Shown: piece by piece, positions 35,657 through 44,423 of the stretch
How the letters are laid out: each line of letters opens with the position of its first letter
How positions within the stretch are numbered: position 1 is the first letter of the stretch
Source of the DNA: Pistricoccus aurantiacus
Lineage (GTDB): Bacteria; Pseudomonadota; Gammaproteobacteria; Pseudomonadales; Halomonadaceae
Direction: 5' to 3'
NCBI RefSeq assembly: GCF_007954585.1
Contig: NZ_CP042382.1
Location: forward strand, 3,162,001 to 3,226,000
Length of the DNA: 64,000 bases
Notes under the pieces: generated by a model
The model's database searches: none
Told to the model about the DNA's origin: nothing
What the model saw: the letters and a program-made list of their open reading frames with translations, nothing else
Program-made: the position numbers and the translations under genes

Positions 35657-37411
35657 ATGCCCTTCTCACCCGCCCCGCCTTCCGACGCCGCCCCGAGCAT
35701 CACGCTACGGGGGCTGGGGCGGCGCCTGGTCGATCAGGGGTTGCTGACGGAAACGCTGGCGGCACAGGCAGTGGAAGGCGCCAAGGCGGCGGGCACCTCG
35801 CTGATGCACTATGTGATTGAGCAGGAATTGGCCAGCCCGGAGGAAACCGCCTGCGCTGCGGCCTGGGAATACGGCATGCCGCTGATCGACCTGGAAGCGC
35901 TGCGAATTTCCGCTCTGCCCGCGGCGGATCGCATGCCGGAACAGCTGCTGCGCCGCCACTGCATGCTGCCGGTGGCCTGCAACGAGTATCGGCTGACGGT
36001 GGCGGTGGCCTACCCGTCGGTACTCAGCCATCTGGACGAGCTGGGAGTGGCCACCGGGCTGACGGTGGAAGGAGTGCTGGCCCCGGCGAATCAGCTGCAG
36101 AGCATGCTCGATCGCTATCTGCAGCAGCACGAGCAGGCCCAGCTCAGCGATCAGCTTGGCAGCGGGGATTCCAGCCTCGAGGATATCGACTTCGAAGGCA
36201 GCGGCAACCAGGAGGCGGAAGAGGATCAGGCGGTCACCGCCGCCGAGAGCGACGCACCCATCGTGCGCTTCGTCAACAAGGTACTGCTGGACGCCATTCA
36301 GCGCGGCGCCTCGGATATCCATTTCGAGCCCTACGAGACCAGCTACCGCATCCGCCTGCGGATCGACGGCATTCTGCTGGAAACCGCCAGGCCGCCCTTC
36401 GGCCAGCGCAACCGTATCGCCGCCCGCCTGAAGGTCATCTCCCGGCTGGATATCTCCGAGCGCCGCCTGCCCCAGGACGGCGCGATCAAGCTGCGGGTGT
36501 CCAAGACCCGCTCCATCGATTTCCGCGTCAGCACCCTGCCTACGGTGTACGGCGAGAAGATCGTGCTGCGGATACTCGATCCGGCCTCCGCCCAGATGGG
36601 CATCGACGCCCTGGGCTTCACCCAATCCCAGCGTGCGCTCTACGAGCAGGCGCTTTCCGAGCCCCAGGGCATGGTGCTGGTCACCGGCCCCACCGGCAGC
36701 GGCAAGACGGTGACGCTGTATACCGGCCTCAATATGCTCAACACGGACGAGCGCAATATTTCCACCGCGGAAGACCCGGTGGAGATCAAGGTACCGGGCA
36801 TCAATCAGGTCAACGTGCTGCCGCGCATCGGCCTGACCTTCGCCAGCGCCCTGCGCGCCTTTTTGCGCCAGGACCCGGACGTGGTGATGGTGGGCGAGAT
36901 CCGCGATCTGGAAACCGCGGAAATCGCCGTCAAGGCGTCCCAGACCGGCCACCTGGTGCTTTCCACCCTGCACACCAACTCCGCCGCGGAAACCCTGACC
37001 CGCATGATCAACATGGGGGTTCAGGCCTTCAATATCGCCAGCTCCGTGTCGCTGATCATCGCCCAGCGCCTGGCCCGGCGGCTGTGCCCCTACTGCAAGA
37101 CGCCCACGGAGATTCCGCACCAGGCGCTGATCGAGGCGGGCTTCAGCGAGGAGGAGATCGGCGATGCGACGATCTATCGCCCGGTGGGCTGTCGCCGCTG
37201 CACCCTGGGCTACAAGGGCCGGGTGGGCATCTACGAGGTGGTGCCGATCAGTGATGCCATGAGCCAGCTGATCATGCAGCAGGGGAATTCCCTGGAACTG
37301 GCGCAGCAGGCCCGCGATGAAGGTCACCCGGATCTGCGCAGCAGTGCCTTGGCCAAGGCCATGGAGGGGTTGACCAGTCTCGAGGAAGTGCATCGAGTCA
37401 CTACCGACTGA
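35657..37411 (+). CDS. pilB: Type IV pilus assembly ATPase PilB
   Basis: Start at 35657 (MPFSPAPPSDAAPS) with AGGAG upstream; 584 residues. An N-terminal GSPII_E/MshEN domain is followed by the ATPase core with Walker A GPTGSGKTVTLYTGL, the Asp box around TAEDPVE, Walker B VVMVGEIRDLETAEIA and a C-terminal zinc site of four cysteines (CPYC and CRRC). PilB drives pilus extension. pilC, pilD and coaE follow on the same strand. Confidence 0.97.
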   Translation: MPFSPAPPSDAAPSITLRGLGRRLVDQGLLTETLAAQAVEGAKAAGTSLMHYVIEQELASPEETACAAAWEYGMPLIDLEALRISALPAADRMPEQLLRRHCMLPVACNEYRLTVAVAYPSVLSHLDELGVATGLTVEGVLAPANQLQSMLDRYLQQHEQAQLSDQLGSGDSSLEDIDFEGSGNQEAEEDQAVTAAESDAPIVRFVNKVLLDAIQRGASDIHFEPYETSYRIRLRIDGILLETARPPFGQRNRIAARLKVISRLDISERRLPQDGAIKLRVSKTRSIDFRVSTLPTVYGEKIVLRILDPASAQMGIDALGFTQSQRALYEQALSEPQGMVLVTGPTGSGKTVTLYTGLNMLNTDERNISTAEDPVEIKVPGINQVNVLPRIGLTFASALRAFLRQDPDVVMVGEIRDLETAEIAVKASQTGHLVLSTLHTNSAAETLTRMINMGVQAFNIASSVSLIIAQRLARRLCPYCKTPTEIPHQALIEAGFSEEEIGDATIYRPVGCRRCTLGYKGRVGIYEVVPISDAMSQLIMQQGNSLELAQQARDEGHPDLRSSALAKAMEGLTSLEEVHRVTTD

Positions 37412-37436
37412 CCCCTTTCATCAGCAGAACAACCGC

Positions 37437-37463
37437 TCAAGTCATTGCTTATTGCGCCGATAG
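37437..37463 (+). promoter_or_regulatory. Sigma-28-like promoter between pilB and pilC
   Basis: Plus strand TCAAGTCA-N11-GCCGATAG. The -10 matches 7 of 8, spacing is exactly 11, and the sequence is almost the same as the motA promoter in this window (TCAAGTCG-N11-GCCGATAG). It lies 70 bases before pilC in a non-coding gap. Confidence 0.65.
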
Positions 37464-37533
37464 AAAACACCAGAGTCAATTTTTGACAGCGGATTTTCGA
37501 TAATCGGATTTTCTATACGGCGGGGAAGCAGCG

Positions 37534-38763
37534 ATGGCAACGCGGCAGACGAAGGCGTCGAAAGAAGCGAAGCTCTACCGCTGGCAGTGGACCGGCAAGG
37601 GTCCGGCGGGAAGAAAGGTCAGCGGCGAGGTAATCGCCGGGGCCCGTCAGGAAGTCGTCGATGAGCTTTCCGGCCAGAACGTGATGGTCAAGCGGGTACG
37701 CAAGAAAGGCGGCCTGAGCGGCGGCGGCCGGGTCAAGGCCCGGGACGTGATGCTTTTCGCCCGCCAGATGGCCACCATGATTCGTGCCGGGGTGCCGATA
37801 CTGCAGGCCTTCTCCGTGGTGGCGGAAAGCCTCAAGAAGCCCGCCATGGTGGATCTGGTGCGGCGCATGAAGAACGACGTCAGCGCCGGCGCCAGTTTCT
37901 CCGAGGCCCTGGCAAGCCATCCCAGGTATTTCGACAAGCTGTTCGTCAGCATGGTGGCCGCCGGGGAACAGGCCGGCGCCCTGGACAACATGCTGGAGCG
38001 TATCGCCACCTACAAGGAAAAGACCGAGGCGCTGAAGGCGCGGGTCAAGAAGGCGCTCTATTACCCGGTGGCGGTGGTTCTCGTGGGCATCGGCGTGACC
38101 GCGGTGCTGTTGATCAAGGTGGTGCCCCAGTTCGAAAGCCTGTTTTCCGGCTTCGGCGCGGAGCTGCCCGCCATGACCCAGATGACGATTCGCATGTCGG
38201 AATTCGCCCAGCACTATTGGCTGTGGGGCCTTGCCGGCGTGGTCGCGGTGGGTATCGCTTTCTTCCAGGCCTTGAAGCGCTCCTCGGCCTTTCGCTATCG
38301 GGTGCATGCGCTGGCGCTGAAGCTGCCGGTGCTGGGCAACATTCTCGACAAGTCCGCGGTGTCCCAGTATTCCCGCACCCTGGCCATCACCTTCGCCGCC
38401 GGCGTGCCGCTGGTGGAGGCGCTGAACACCGCCGCCGGCGCCGTGGGCAACAACGTCTACGAGCGGGCCATTCATCAGATTCGCGAAGACGTGGCCAACG
38501 GCCAGCAGCTCAACTTCGCCATGCGCCTGACGGAGCGCTTTCCCTCCCTGGCGACCCAGATGGTCGGCATCGGCGAGGAATCCGGTTCCCTGGACGCCAT
38601 GCTCAACCGGGTGGCGGACTACTTCGAGGAAGAGGTGGACAACCAGGTGGACGCCCTGACCTCGCTGCTGGAACCCTTTATCATCGTCATATTGGGCGTA
38701 CTGGTGGGCGGCCTGGTGGTCTCCATGTACCTGCCGATCTTCGAGCTGGGCAGCGTGGTGTGA
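37534..38763 (+). CDS. pilC: Type IV pilus inner-membrane platform protein PilC
   Basis: 409 residues with the two GspF/PilC repeats: FARQMATMIRAGVPILQAFSVV near residue 75 and YSRTLAITFAAGVPLVEALN near residue 280, each followed by membrane helices, the last near the C-terminus. PilC is the inner-membrane base acted on by PilB. The stop overlaps the pilD start. A FliA-type promoter match sits upstream. Confidence 0.97.
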   Translation: MATRQTKASKEAKLYRWQWTGKGPAGRKVSGEVIAGARQEVVDELSGQNVMVKRVRKKGGLSGGGRVKARDVMLFARQMATMIRAGVPILQAFSVVAESLKKPAMVDLVRRMKNDVSAGASFSEALASHPRYFDKLFVSMVAAGEQAGALDNMLERIATYKEKTEALKARVKKALYYPVAVVLVGIGVTAVLLIKVVPQFESLFSGFGAELPAMTQMTIRMSEFAQHYWLWGLAGVVAVGIAFFQALKRSSAFRYRVHALALKLPVLGNILDKSAVSQYSRTLAITFAAGVPLVEALNTAAGAVGNNVYERAIHQIREDVANGQQLNFAMRLTERFPSLATQMVGIGEESGSLDAMLNRVADYFEEEVDNQVDALTSLLEPFIIVILGVLVGGLVVSMYLPIFELGSVV

Positions 38764-39650
38764 TGATGAACGGCATGAATAGCGCGATAAGCGGCGAACT
38801 GTCCTTCTCCCTTCTTTTCCAGCAGACATGGCCGCTGGTGCTGATCCTCGGGCTGTGCCTGGGCAGTTTTCTCAACGTGGTGATCGCCCGGCTGCCGGTG
38901 ATGCTGATGCAGGGCTGGCGCGCGGAAGCCCGGAAAGCGCTGGAACTCGAAACGGAAGACACTCCCACCTTCAACCTGATGACTCCGGCCTCCTGCTGCC
39001 CCCGCTGCGAGGCGCCGATCCGCTGGCACGACAACATTCCCCTGCTGGGCTATCTGAAACGTCGCGGCCGCTGCGCCCGCTGTCAATCTCGCATCAGCCC
39101 GCAGTATCCGCTGGTGGAACTGGCCGCCGGCGTGCTGAGCCTGGCGGTGGTGGCGACTCACGGCGCGAGCCTGCAGAGCCTGGCGCTGATCGGCGCTTGC
39201 CTGGCGCTGCTAGTCCTGGCGGTGATCGACTGGCGCACTCAGCTGTTGCCAGATGCGATCACCCTGCCGCTCTTGTGGACGGGATTTCTCTATCAGCTGC
39301 TGTTTCAGCCTTACCTGCTTGAATCCGCGGTGATCGGTGCCATGCTGGGATATCTGATCCTGTGGAGCTGCTACTGGCTGTTCCGGCTGGTGACCGGCAA
39401 GGAAGGCATGGGCTATGGGGATTTCAAGCTGCTGGCGGCCCTGGGCGCCTGGCTGGGCTGGTCCTATCTGCCGTTACTGCTGCTGATTTCCGCCGGCATC
39501 GGCGCGGTGGTGGGCATCATCGCTCAGCTGGCGCTGCCCCGGCTGCGGGGTCTGCCGATGCCCTTCGGGCCTTATCTGGCCCTGGCGGGCTGGGTGATGC
39601 TGATCGTCGGCGAACCGCTGATGGCGTTTTATCAAGGAGTCTTTCTGTGA
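38763..39650 (+). CDS. pilD: Prepilin peptidase/N-methyltransferase PilD
   Basis: 295 residues. After the first membrane helix (LGLCLGSFLNVVIARLP) comes the cytoplasmic zinc loop with two CxxC pairs (CPRCEAPI, CARCQSRI). The A24 aspartyl protease motifs follow: the first catalytic Asp in LAVIDWRTQLLPD and the second in GMGYGDFKLLAALGAW. PilD cleaves the pilin leader and methylates the new N-terminus, and may also process type II secretion pseudopilins. Its stop overlaps the coaE start. Confidence 0.97.
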   Translation: MMNGMNSAISGELSFSLLFQQTWPLVLILGLCLGSFLNVVIARLPVMLMQGWRAEARKALELETEDTPTFNLMTPASCCPRCEAPIRWHDNIPLLGYLKRRGRCARCQSRISPQYPLVELAAGVLSLAVVATHGASLQSLALIGACLALLVLAVIDWRTQLLPDAITLPLLWTGFLYQLLFQPYLLESAVIGAMLGYLILWSCYWLFRLVTGKEGMGYGDFKLLAALGAWLGWSYLPLLLLISAGIGAVVGIIAQLALPRLRGLPMPFGPYLALAGWVMLIVGEPLMAFYQGVFL

Positions 39651-40255
39651 GCTTGAGCATCGGCCTGACCGGCGGCATCGCCTCGGGGAAATCCAGCGTC
39701 GCCCGGGCCTTCGAGGTCCTGGGCATCGAATGGGTGGACGCGGACGACACCGCCCGGGAAGTCGTCGCTCCCGGCGAGCCGGCGCTGGCGGATATCGTCG
39801 CCCGGCACGGCAAGGAAATCCTCGACGAGCACGGCGAGCTGAACCGCCGCGCTCTGCGGGAACGGGTCTTCGCGGATGAAACCGAGCGCCGCTGGCTGGA
39901 AGGGGTGATCCACCCTCGGGTACGAAAGCGGCTGTTGGAACACATGGCCCGCATGGCTCAAGGCCCCGCGCCCTATCATCTGGTGGTGGTGCCGCTTCTG
40001 TTCGAGGCGGGCCTGAGCGAGATCGTCGATCGCCGCCTGGTGATCGACGTGCCGGAGTCCCTGCAGATCGAACGCACCGCAAGCCGAGACGGTGTCACCG
40101 AAGCTCAAGCCCAGGCCATCGTCGATGCCCAGCTACCCCGTGAAGAACGCCTCGCCCGGGCGGACGACGTGATCGACAACAGCGGCGATCTCGAGGCTCT
40201 AAAGCGCCAGGTGGCGGAACTGGACGAGAAATATCGGCGGCTTGCCAAGGAGTGA
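39647..40255 (+). CDS. coaE: Dephospho-CoA kinase
   Basis: 202 residues from a GTG at 39647, 9 bases after AAGGAG and overlapping the pilD stop. The P-loop GLTGGIASGKSSVARAF, the substrate motif VDADDTAREVV and the VVVPLLFEAGL region are typical. CoaE phosphorylates dephospho-CoA in the last step of coenzyme A synthesis. pilD-coaE-yacG is a conserved neighbourhood, here interrupted by a toxin-antitoxin pair. Confidence 0.97.
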   Translation: MSLSIGLTGGIASGKSSVARAFEVLGIEWVDADDTAREVVAPGEPALADIVARHGKEILDEHGELNRRALRERVFADETERRWLEGVIHPRVRKRLLEHMARMAQGPAPYHLVVVPLLFEAGLSEIVDRRLVIDVPESLQIERTASRDGVTEAQAQAIVDAQLPREERLARADDVIDNSGDLEALKRQVAELDEKYRRLAKE

Positions 40256-40258
40256 AAG

Positions 40259-40273
40259 CGTAAGAACCTTACG
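40259..40273. other. Small hairpin after coaE
   Basis: CGTAAG-AAC-CTTACG directly beyond the coaE stop, without a T-run. It may aid 3' end formation of pilBCD-coaE mRNA. Confidence 0.3.
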
Positions 40274-40356
40274 GCTTACTTACCAACACCATCGACGACA
40301 AAGCTGTATCGGCCTATAGTAGTCACAGGTATTACCCTTCTATCACGGAAATCGAT

Positions 40357-40635
40357 ATGGCATCGCCAACTTCCATCAAACTCGATGACAACTTGAAAGA
40401 GCGGATTCAGCATCTCGCAGAAGAACGCCGACGCTCGGCGCACTGGGTCATGCGTGAAGCCATCAGTCAGTATGTCGAACGTGAAGAAAAACGCGAAGCG
40501 TTCAAACGAGACACGCTTAAGGCTTGGGAAGAATACCAGCGCACCGGCCTGCATCTGACGCTGGAAGAAGCGGACGCTTGGCTTGCGAGACTTGAAGCTG
40601 GCGAGGACGCAGAGATACCCACTTGCCACACCTGA
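40357..40635 (+). CDS. Ribbon-helix-helix antitoxin (ParD-like)
   Basis: 92 residues. The N-terminal RHH (SIKLDDNLKERIQHLAEERRRSAHWVMREAI) binds DNA as a dimer, and a C-terminal helix rich in Glu and Ala (LTLEEADAWLARLEAGED) would wrap the toxin. It overlaps the following ParE-like gene by 13 bases. The pair interrupts the usual coaE-yacG order, so it is an inserted module. Confidence 0.9.
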   Translation: MASPTSIKLDDNLKERIQHLAEERRRSAHWVMREAISQYVEREEKREAFKRDTLKAWEEYQRTGLHLTLEEADAWLARLEAGEDAEIPTCHT

Positions 40636-40913
40636 AATGGTCAACCCGCTCATTAAACGATATGCAGCGTCTTCATCGTTTCCTTGCGTACAAGGATCAG
40701 GATGCTGCCAGTCGCGCGATAAAATCGATCCGTTACGGAGTAAGAGTTCTAGCTCATCAGCCTCAGGCGGGGCGACCCATTGATGACATGGAACCAGAGT
40801 ATCGAGAATGGCTAATCGACTTTGGCAATAGCGGCTATATCGTTCGATACCGTATCGACAACGACACCATTATATTGCTGGCTATCCGACATCAAAAAGA
40901 AGCTGATTTTTGA
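40623..40913 (+). CDS. ParE/RelE-family toxin
   Basis: 96 residues from a TTG at 40623 (MPHLKWSTRSLNDMQRLHRFL), a start consistent with relatives that begin MPxVxW. The core AYKDQDAASRAIKSIRYGVRVLAHQPQAGRPIDDM and the end GYIVRYRIDNDTIILLAIRHQKEA are typical of the ParE/RelE fold. Whether it acts on gyrase (ParE) or mRNA (RelE) cannot be told. It partners the RHH gene before it. Confidence 0.9.
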   Translation: MPHLKWSTRSLNDMQRLHRFLAYKDQDAASRAIKSIRYGVRVLAHQPQAGRPIDDMEPEYREWLIDFGNSGYIVRYRIDNDTIILLAIRHQKEADF

Positions 40914-40998
40914 TATTGAATTTTGAAAGTCTAAATTCCAATGAAACACTGTTCAGTACGCTGAAAACTTCCCTCAGCATCAATGAAGTGGAGCTGTA

Positions 40999-41238
40999 AT
41001 GAGTCAAAAAACCTCTCCCCGCCCGCTTGAAGTCGCCTGCCCGCAGTGTCACAAGAAGGTGGCCTGGGTGGAGGAAAACCTCTATCGCCCGTTCTGTTCC
41101 AAGCGCTGCAAGCTGCTGGACCTGGGCGCCTGGGCGGATGAATCTCACCGTATCGCCGGTGAGACGGCGATGGATGAAACCTCCATCGACGAGATGATAT
41201 TGCAAGCCGAGCGGGATTTCTCCGGCTCGAATTCCTGA
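40999..41238 (+). CDS. yacG: DNA gyrase inhibitor YacG
   Basis: 79 residues with the zinc-binding pattern CPQCHKKV and [14 protein letters not shown], the hallmark of YacG, which binds the GyrB C-terminal region and inhibits gyrase. An acidic C-terminal tail follows. It normally lies near pilD-coaE, as here. Confidence 0.95.
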   Translation: MSQKTSPRPLEVACPQCHKKVAWVEENLYRPFCSKRCKLLDLGAWADESHRIAGETAMDETSIDEMILQAERDFSGSNS

Positions 41239-41249
41239 GACGATCCCTC

Positions 41250-42134
41250 GTGACCCCTAACGGAACGCCCGCCCCGCCGCCGCTCTATCATCTGCAGGCG
41301 GAATTGGAAAATGCCTTCGACGAGATCGTCGCGCGTATCGAAGCGCTGATCGAGATTTATCGCCGGGAAGGCGGCGCCGCCTGGGCGTTGGAGGAAGCGA
41401 CGCCGGACGCGGACTGGCTGCGCCGCATTCTGCTGGATTTCTGGTACGAGGAAGGCCAGGACGGGCGGGTGACCCGCAGCTATATCGGCCTGGTCGCCGC
41501 CAGCCAGGCGCTGCTTGATGAAGTGGGCCGGGTCAATCGCGCCAAGGCGCAGTTTTCCGGGGTGCTGGAGCGTATTCGTCAGGAAGACGCCACGCTGATT
41601 CCCGGCCTCAAGGCACTACTTCCCGCTCGGCACCCGGCGCTCAACGCGCAACTGCGTGACCAGGGGCTGGCGCGGCTGCATCTCAAGCAGTGCTGGCGCG
41701 CCCTGCCGACGGCGGACGCACCGCTCTCCCGGGTGCGAATGGCCTGGTATGCCAGCGGCCGCTCGATCAAGAAACTCAGCGTGCGAGAGGCGGAAAGGAA
41801 GTTGATGGCCTTTGATACGGAAGCCCCGCATATTCGTATCCAGCTACGCCACTTGGCGGGTATTCCGGATGGCGAGCCGCTGGCCCAGGTACAAAAACAG
41901 GCGCCGCTGATGCGCGCCAATGTGTTCTTCGCGGAACCCTTGGCGGATGGCCGTAGCCGCCGCGCCATGAACGTCGCCCTGCCGCTGTTCATTCCGAGCC
42001 CCGATGGTCGCCTGCCGGACTACAACCGCCCTCCACCTTTCCCCCAGCCGGAACGCACTCGCGCCAAGCGCAGCGACGAACGCCTCGAGGACGAACCTTT
42101 TCTGCCGAGCATTCGGGTTTATCGGTATCGGTGA
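41250..42134 (+). CDS. tus: Tus-like DNA replication terminus-binding protein
   Basis: 294 residues from a GTG at 41250, close to the ~309 of E. coli Tus. By eye it lines up with Tus along its length: an N-terminal helix (ELENAFDEIVARIEALIEIYR), then LHLKQCWRALPTAD with RMAWYASGRSIKKLSVREAERKL (Tus: RFGWANKHIIKNLHRDEVL), then APLMRANVFFAE (Tus: QPIARVWY) and a last strand PSIRVYRYR (Tus: PRLHLYVAD). Tus binds Ter sites and stops replication forks in one direction. Homology is inferred from memory of the E. coli sequence; fork-arrest function is not shown. Confidence 0.72.
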   Translation: MTPNGTPAPPPLYHLQAELENAFDEIVARIEALIEIYRREGGAAWALEEATPDADWLRRILLDFWYEEGQDGRVTRSYIGLVAASQALLDEVGRVNRAKAQFSGVLERIRQEDATLIPGLKALLPARHPALNAQLRDQGLARLHLKQCWRALPTADAPLSRVRMAWYASGRSIKKLSVREAERKLMAFDTEAPHIRIQLRHLAGIPDGEPLAQVQKQAPLMRANVFFAEPLADGRSRRAMNVALPLFIPSPDGRLPDYNRPPPFPQPERTRAKRSDERLEDEPFLPSIRVYRYR

Positions 42135-42151
42135 TTCTTCACATACTGATG

Positions 42152-42412
42152 CTAACGCCGCGTGGCGTCATAGCCCAGATCCATGCCGCGATTGGCGTCG
42201 CTGGCGCGGCGTTCGGCCATTGTGGAGCGCTTGCGGTTTTCTTCCTCGCAGACCTGGTCGTTGCCGCCACAGACTTCGCAGCCTTCCTTGAGCCCCAGCT
42301 TGTTGAGGCCGCCGCAGGAGCCGGCGATGGGTTTGTTGCTGAAGATCACACCAACCGCCATGCCCGCCATCAATATCAACATCAGACCCAGGGCCAGTAA
42401 CCAGACAGTCAT
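42152..42412 (-). CDS. nqrM: Na+-NQR maturation protein NqrM
   Basis: 86 residues: one N-terminal membrane helix (LLALGLMLILMAGMAVGVIFSN) then a cysteine-rich part GSCGGLNKLGLKEGCEVCGG, the NqrM (DUF539) pattern. NqrM is needed to deliver iron for the Fe centre of the NqrD/NqrE subunits. It lies just downstream of nqrF, the usual place, but is separated by a terminator. Confidence 0.93.
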   Translation of the reverse strand: MTVWLLALGLMLILMAGMAVGVIFSNKPIAGSCGGLNKLGLKEGCEVCGGNDQVCEEENRKRSTMAERRASDANRGMDLGYDATRR

Positions 42413-42424
42413 GAGTTTCTCCTT

Positions 42425-42446
42425 GGTACAAACAAGTGCTTGTACC
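42425..42446. promoter_or_regulatory. Inverted repeat upstream of nqrM
   Basis: GGTACAA/TTGTACC arms enclosing a second short repeat ACAAG/CTTGT, 13 bases ahead of the nqrM start. It could be an operator or a small leader hairpin. Confidence 0.35.
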
Positions 42447-42494
42447 CACTAGGACAATAAAACGGGGTCGAGGTTTTCAATCAGAGGATCGAAG

Positions 42495-42525
42495 TAAAAA
42501 ACAGGGCCGACTAAGAGCCGGCCCC
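42495..42525 (-). terminator. Terminator after nqrABCDEF
   Basis: Leftward reading: GGGCCG-GCTCTTAGT-CGGCCC then TGTTTTTTAC, just beyond the nqrF stop. Confidence 0.85.
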
Positions 42526-42540
42526 GAGACTGCTGCGTTT

Positions 42541-43773
42541 TTATCCGCCGAAGTCGTCCAGCATGATGTTTTCCGGCTCGACCCCCAGATCGAGCAGCAT
42601 CTTGATCACGGAGGCGTTCATCATCGGCGGACCGCACATGTAGTACTCGCAGTCCTCCGGCGCCGGGTGATCCTTGAGGTACATGTCGTAGAGCACATTG
42701 TGGATGAAGCCGGTGGGCCCTTCCCAGTTGTCTTCCGGCAGCGGGTCCGACAGCGCCAGGTGCCACTCGAAGTTGTCGTGCTCCTTGGCCAGCTGGTCGT
42801 ACTCTTCGTTGTAGAAGGTTTCCCGCCAAGAGCGCGCGCCGTACCAGAAGCTCATCTTGCGCTTGGAGTCGAGGCGCTTGAGCTGGTCGAAGATATGGCT
42901 GCGCATGGGCGCCATGCCCGCGCCGCCACCAACGAATATCATTTCCGCCTCGGTATCCTTGGCAAAGAATTCGCCGAAAGGCCCCATCACGGTGATCTTG
43001 TCGCCGGGCTTGAGGCTGAACACGTAGGTGGACATCAGCCCCGGGGGATGGCTGGTGCCCGGGGGCGGTGTGGCGATACGGATATTGAACTTGAGGATAC
43101 CCTTCTCTTCCGGATAGTTGGCCATGGAGTAGGCGCGGATTACCTCTTCTTCATTCTTGTGAGACACGTCGAAGAGCTTGAATTTTTCCCAATCGCCGCG
43201 GTATTCCTCCTCGATATCGAAGTCGGAGAACTTGATATCGTAAGGCGGCGCCACCAGCTGCACGTAGCCGCCGGCGCGGAACGCAACTTCTTCGCCTTCC
43301 GGCAATTTCAGGTTGAGTTCCTTGATGAAGGTGGCGACGTTGGGGTTCTTGATGACCTCACATTCCCACTGCTTGACGCCGAAGACTTCCTCCGGTACTT
43401 CGATCTTCATGTCCTGCTTGACCGGTACCTGGCAGGATAGCCGCCAGCCTTCCTTCTTTTCACGCAGGGTGAAGTGGGATTCCTCCGTGGGCAGAATCGC
43501 GCCGCCGCCCTCTTCGACCCGGCACTTGCACTGGGCACAGGAGCCGCCGCCGCCGCAGGCGGAGGACAGGAAAATACCGTTGGCCGCCAGGGTATTGAGC
43601 AGCTTGCCGCCGCCCTGGGTCGTGATGGTGTTCTCGGGATCGTCGTTGATCTCGATGGTTACGTCGCCGGAGCTGACCAGCCGGCTGCGAGCAGCCAGGA
43701 TGATCGCCACCAGGCCGATGACGATGACCGTGAACATGACCACGCCGATCAAGATGATGGATAAATCAACCAT
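42541..43773 (-). CDS. nqrF: Na+-NQR subunit F
   Basis: 410 residues: an N-terminal membrane helix, a 2Fe-2S ferredoxin domain ([14 protein letters not shown] and a later cysteine), an FAD domain with [11 protein letters not shown] and an NADH-binding C-terminus ([27 protein letters not shown]). NqrF takes electrons from NADH. It is the last gene of the operon before the terminator. Confidence 0.97.
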   Translation of the reverse strand: MVDLSIILIGVVMFTVIVIGLVAIILAARSRLVSSGDVTIEINDDPENTITTQGGGKLLNTLAANGIFLSSACGGGGSCAQCKCRVEEGGGAILPTEESHFTLREKKEGWRLSCQVPVKQDMKIEVPEEVFGVKQWECEVIKNPNVATFIKELNLKLPEGEEVAFRAGGYVQLVAPPYDIKFSDFDIEEEYRGDWEKFKLFDVSHKNEEEVIRAYSMANYPEEKGILKFNIRIATPPPGTSHPPGLMSTYVFSLKPGDKITVMGPFGEFFAKDTEAEMIFVGGGAGMAPMRSHIFDQLKRLDSKRKMSFWYGARSWRETFYNEEYDQLAKEHDNFEWHLALSDPLPEDNWEGPTGFIHNVLYDMYLKDHPAPEDCEYYMCGPPMMNASVIKMLLDLGVEPENIMLDDFGG

Positions 43774-43802
43774 GTCGGGTTCCTATTAGTGTTCGTCGAC
43801 GC

Positions 43803-44423
43803 TTAGAGCTGAATACCGGAGAAGGACATGAATCCCAGCGACATCAGGCCTACGGTAATGAAAGTGATACCCAGGCCCTGAAGACCGGCGGGAACATCGC
43901 TGTACTTGAGCTTCTCGCGAATGCCCGCCAGGGCGGTGATCGCCAGGGCCCAGCCCACGCCGGCACCGGTGCCGTATATCACGGACTCACCGAAGGTGTA
44001 ATGGCGTTCGACCATGAACAGCGTGCCGCCGAGAATCGCGCAGTTGACGGTGATCAACGGCAGAAACACTCCCAGCGCGTTGTAAAGCGCGGGAACGAAC
44101 TTGTCGAGGAACATCTCGAGAATCTGCACGATGGCGGCGATGACGCCGATATAGCTCAGCAGACCCAGGAAGGTCAGATCGATGTTCTCCGCCCCGGGCA
44201 GCCCGGTCCAGGACAAGGCGCCTTCCTGCAGCAGATAGGTCAGGATCAGGTTGTTGACCGGTACGGTGATCGCCAGTACCGCCACCACGGCGATACCCAG
44301 ACCGAAAGCCGCGGAGACCTTCTTGGAAACCGCCATGAAGGTACACATGCCCAGGAAGAAGGCCAGCGCCATGTTCTCGACGAAGACCGCGGTGATAAAC
44401 AGGCTCAGGTAATGTTCCAGCAT
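43803..44423 (-). CDS. nqrE: Na+-NQR subunit E
   Basis: 206 residues, six membrane helices, [27 protein letters not shown] start, very close to known NqrE. It forms with NqrD the membrane pair that holds an iron centre. One base separates it from nqrD. Confidence 0.97.
   Translation of the reverse strand: MLEHYLSLFITAVFVENMALAFFLGMCTFMAVSKKVSAAFGLGIAVVAVLAITVPVNNLILTYLLQEGALSWTGLPGAENIDLTFLGLLSYIGVIAAIVQILEMFLDKFVPALYNALGVFLPLITVNCAILGGTLFMVERHYTFGESVIYGTGAGVGWALAITALAGIREKLKYSDVPAGLQGLGITFITVGLMSLGFMSFSGIQL

Noticed and set aside
35705-37393. 562-codon minus-strand frame opposite pilB
   Set aside because: Antisense shadow of pilB, which carries all ATPase motifs.
41250-42134. Calling the gene after yacG zapD, which is common beside coaE-yacG
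   Set aside because: The sequence does not resemble ZapD but lines up with Tus along its length.
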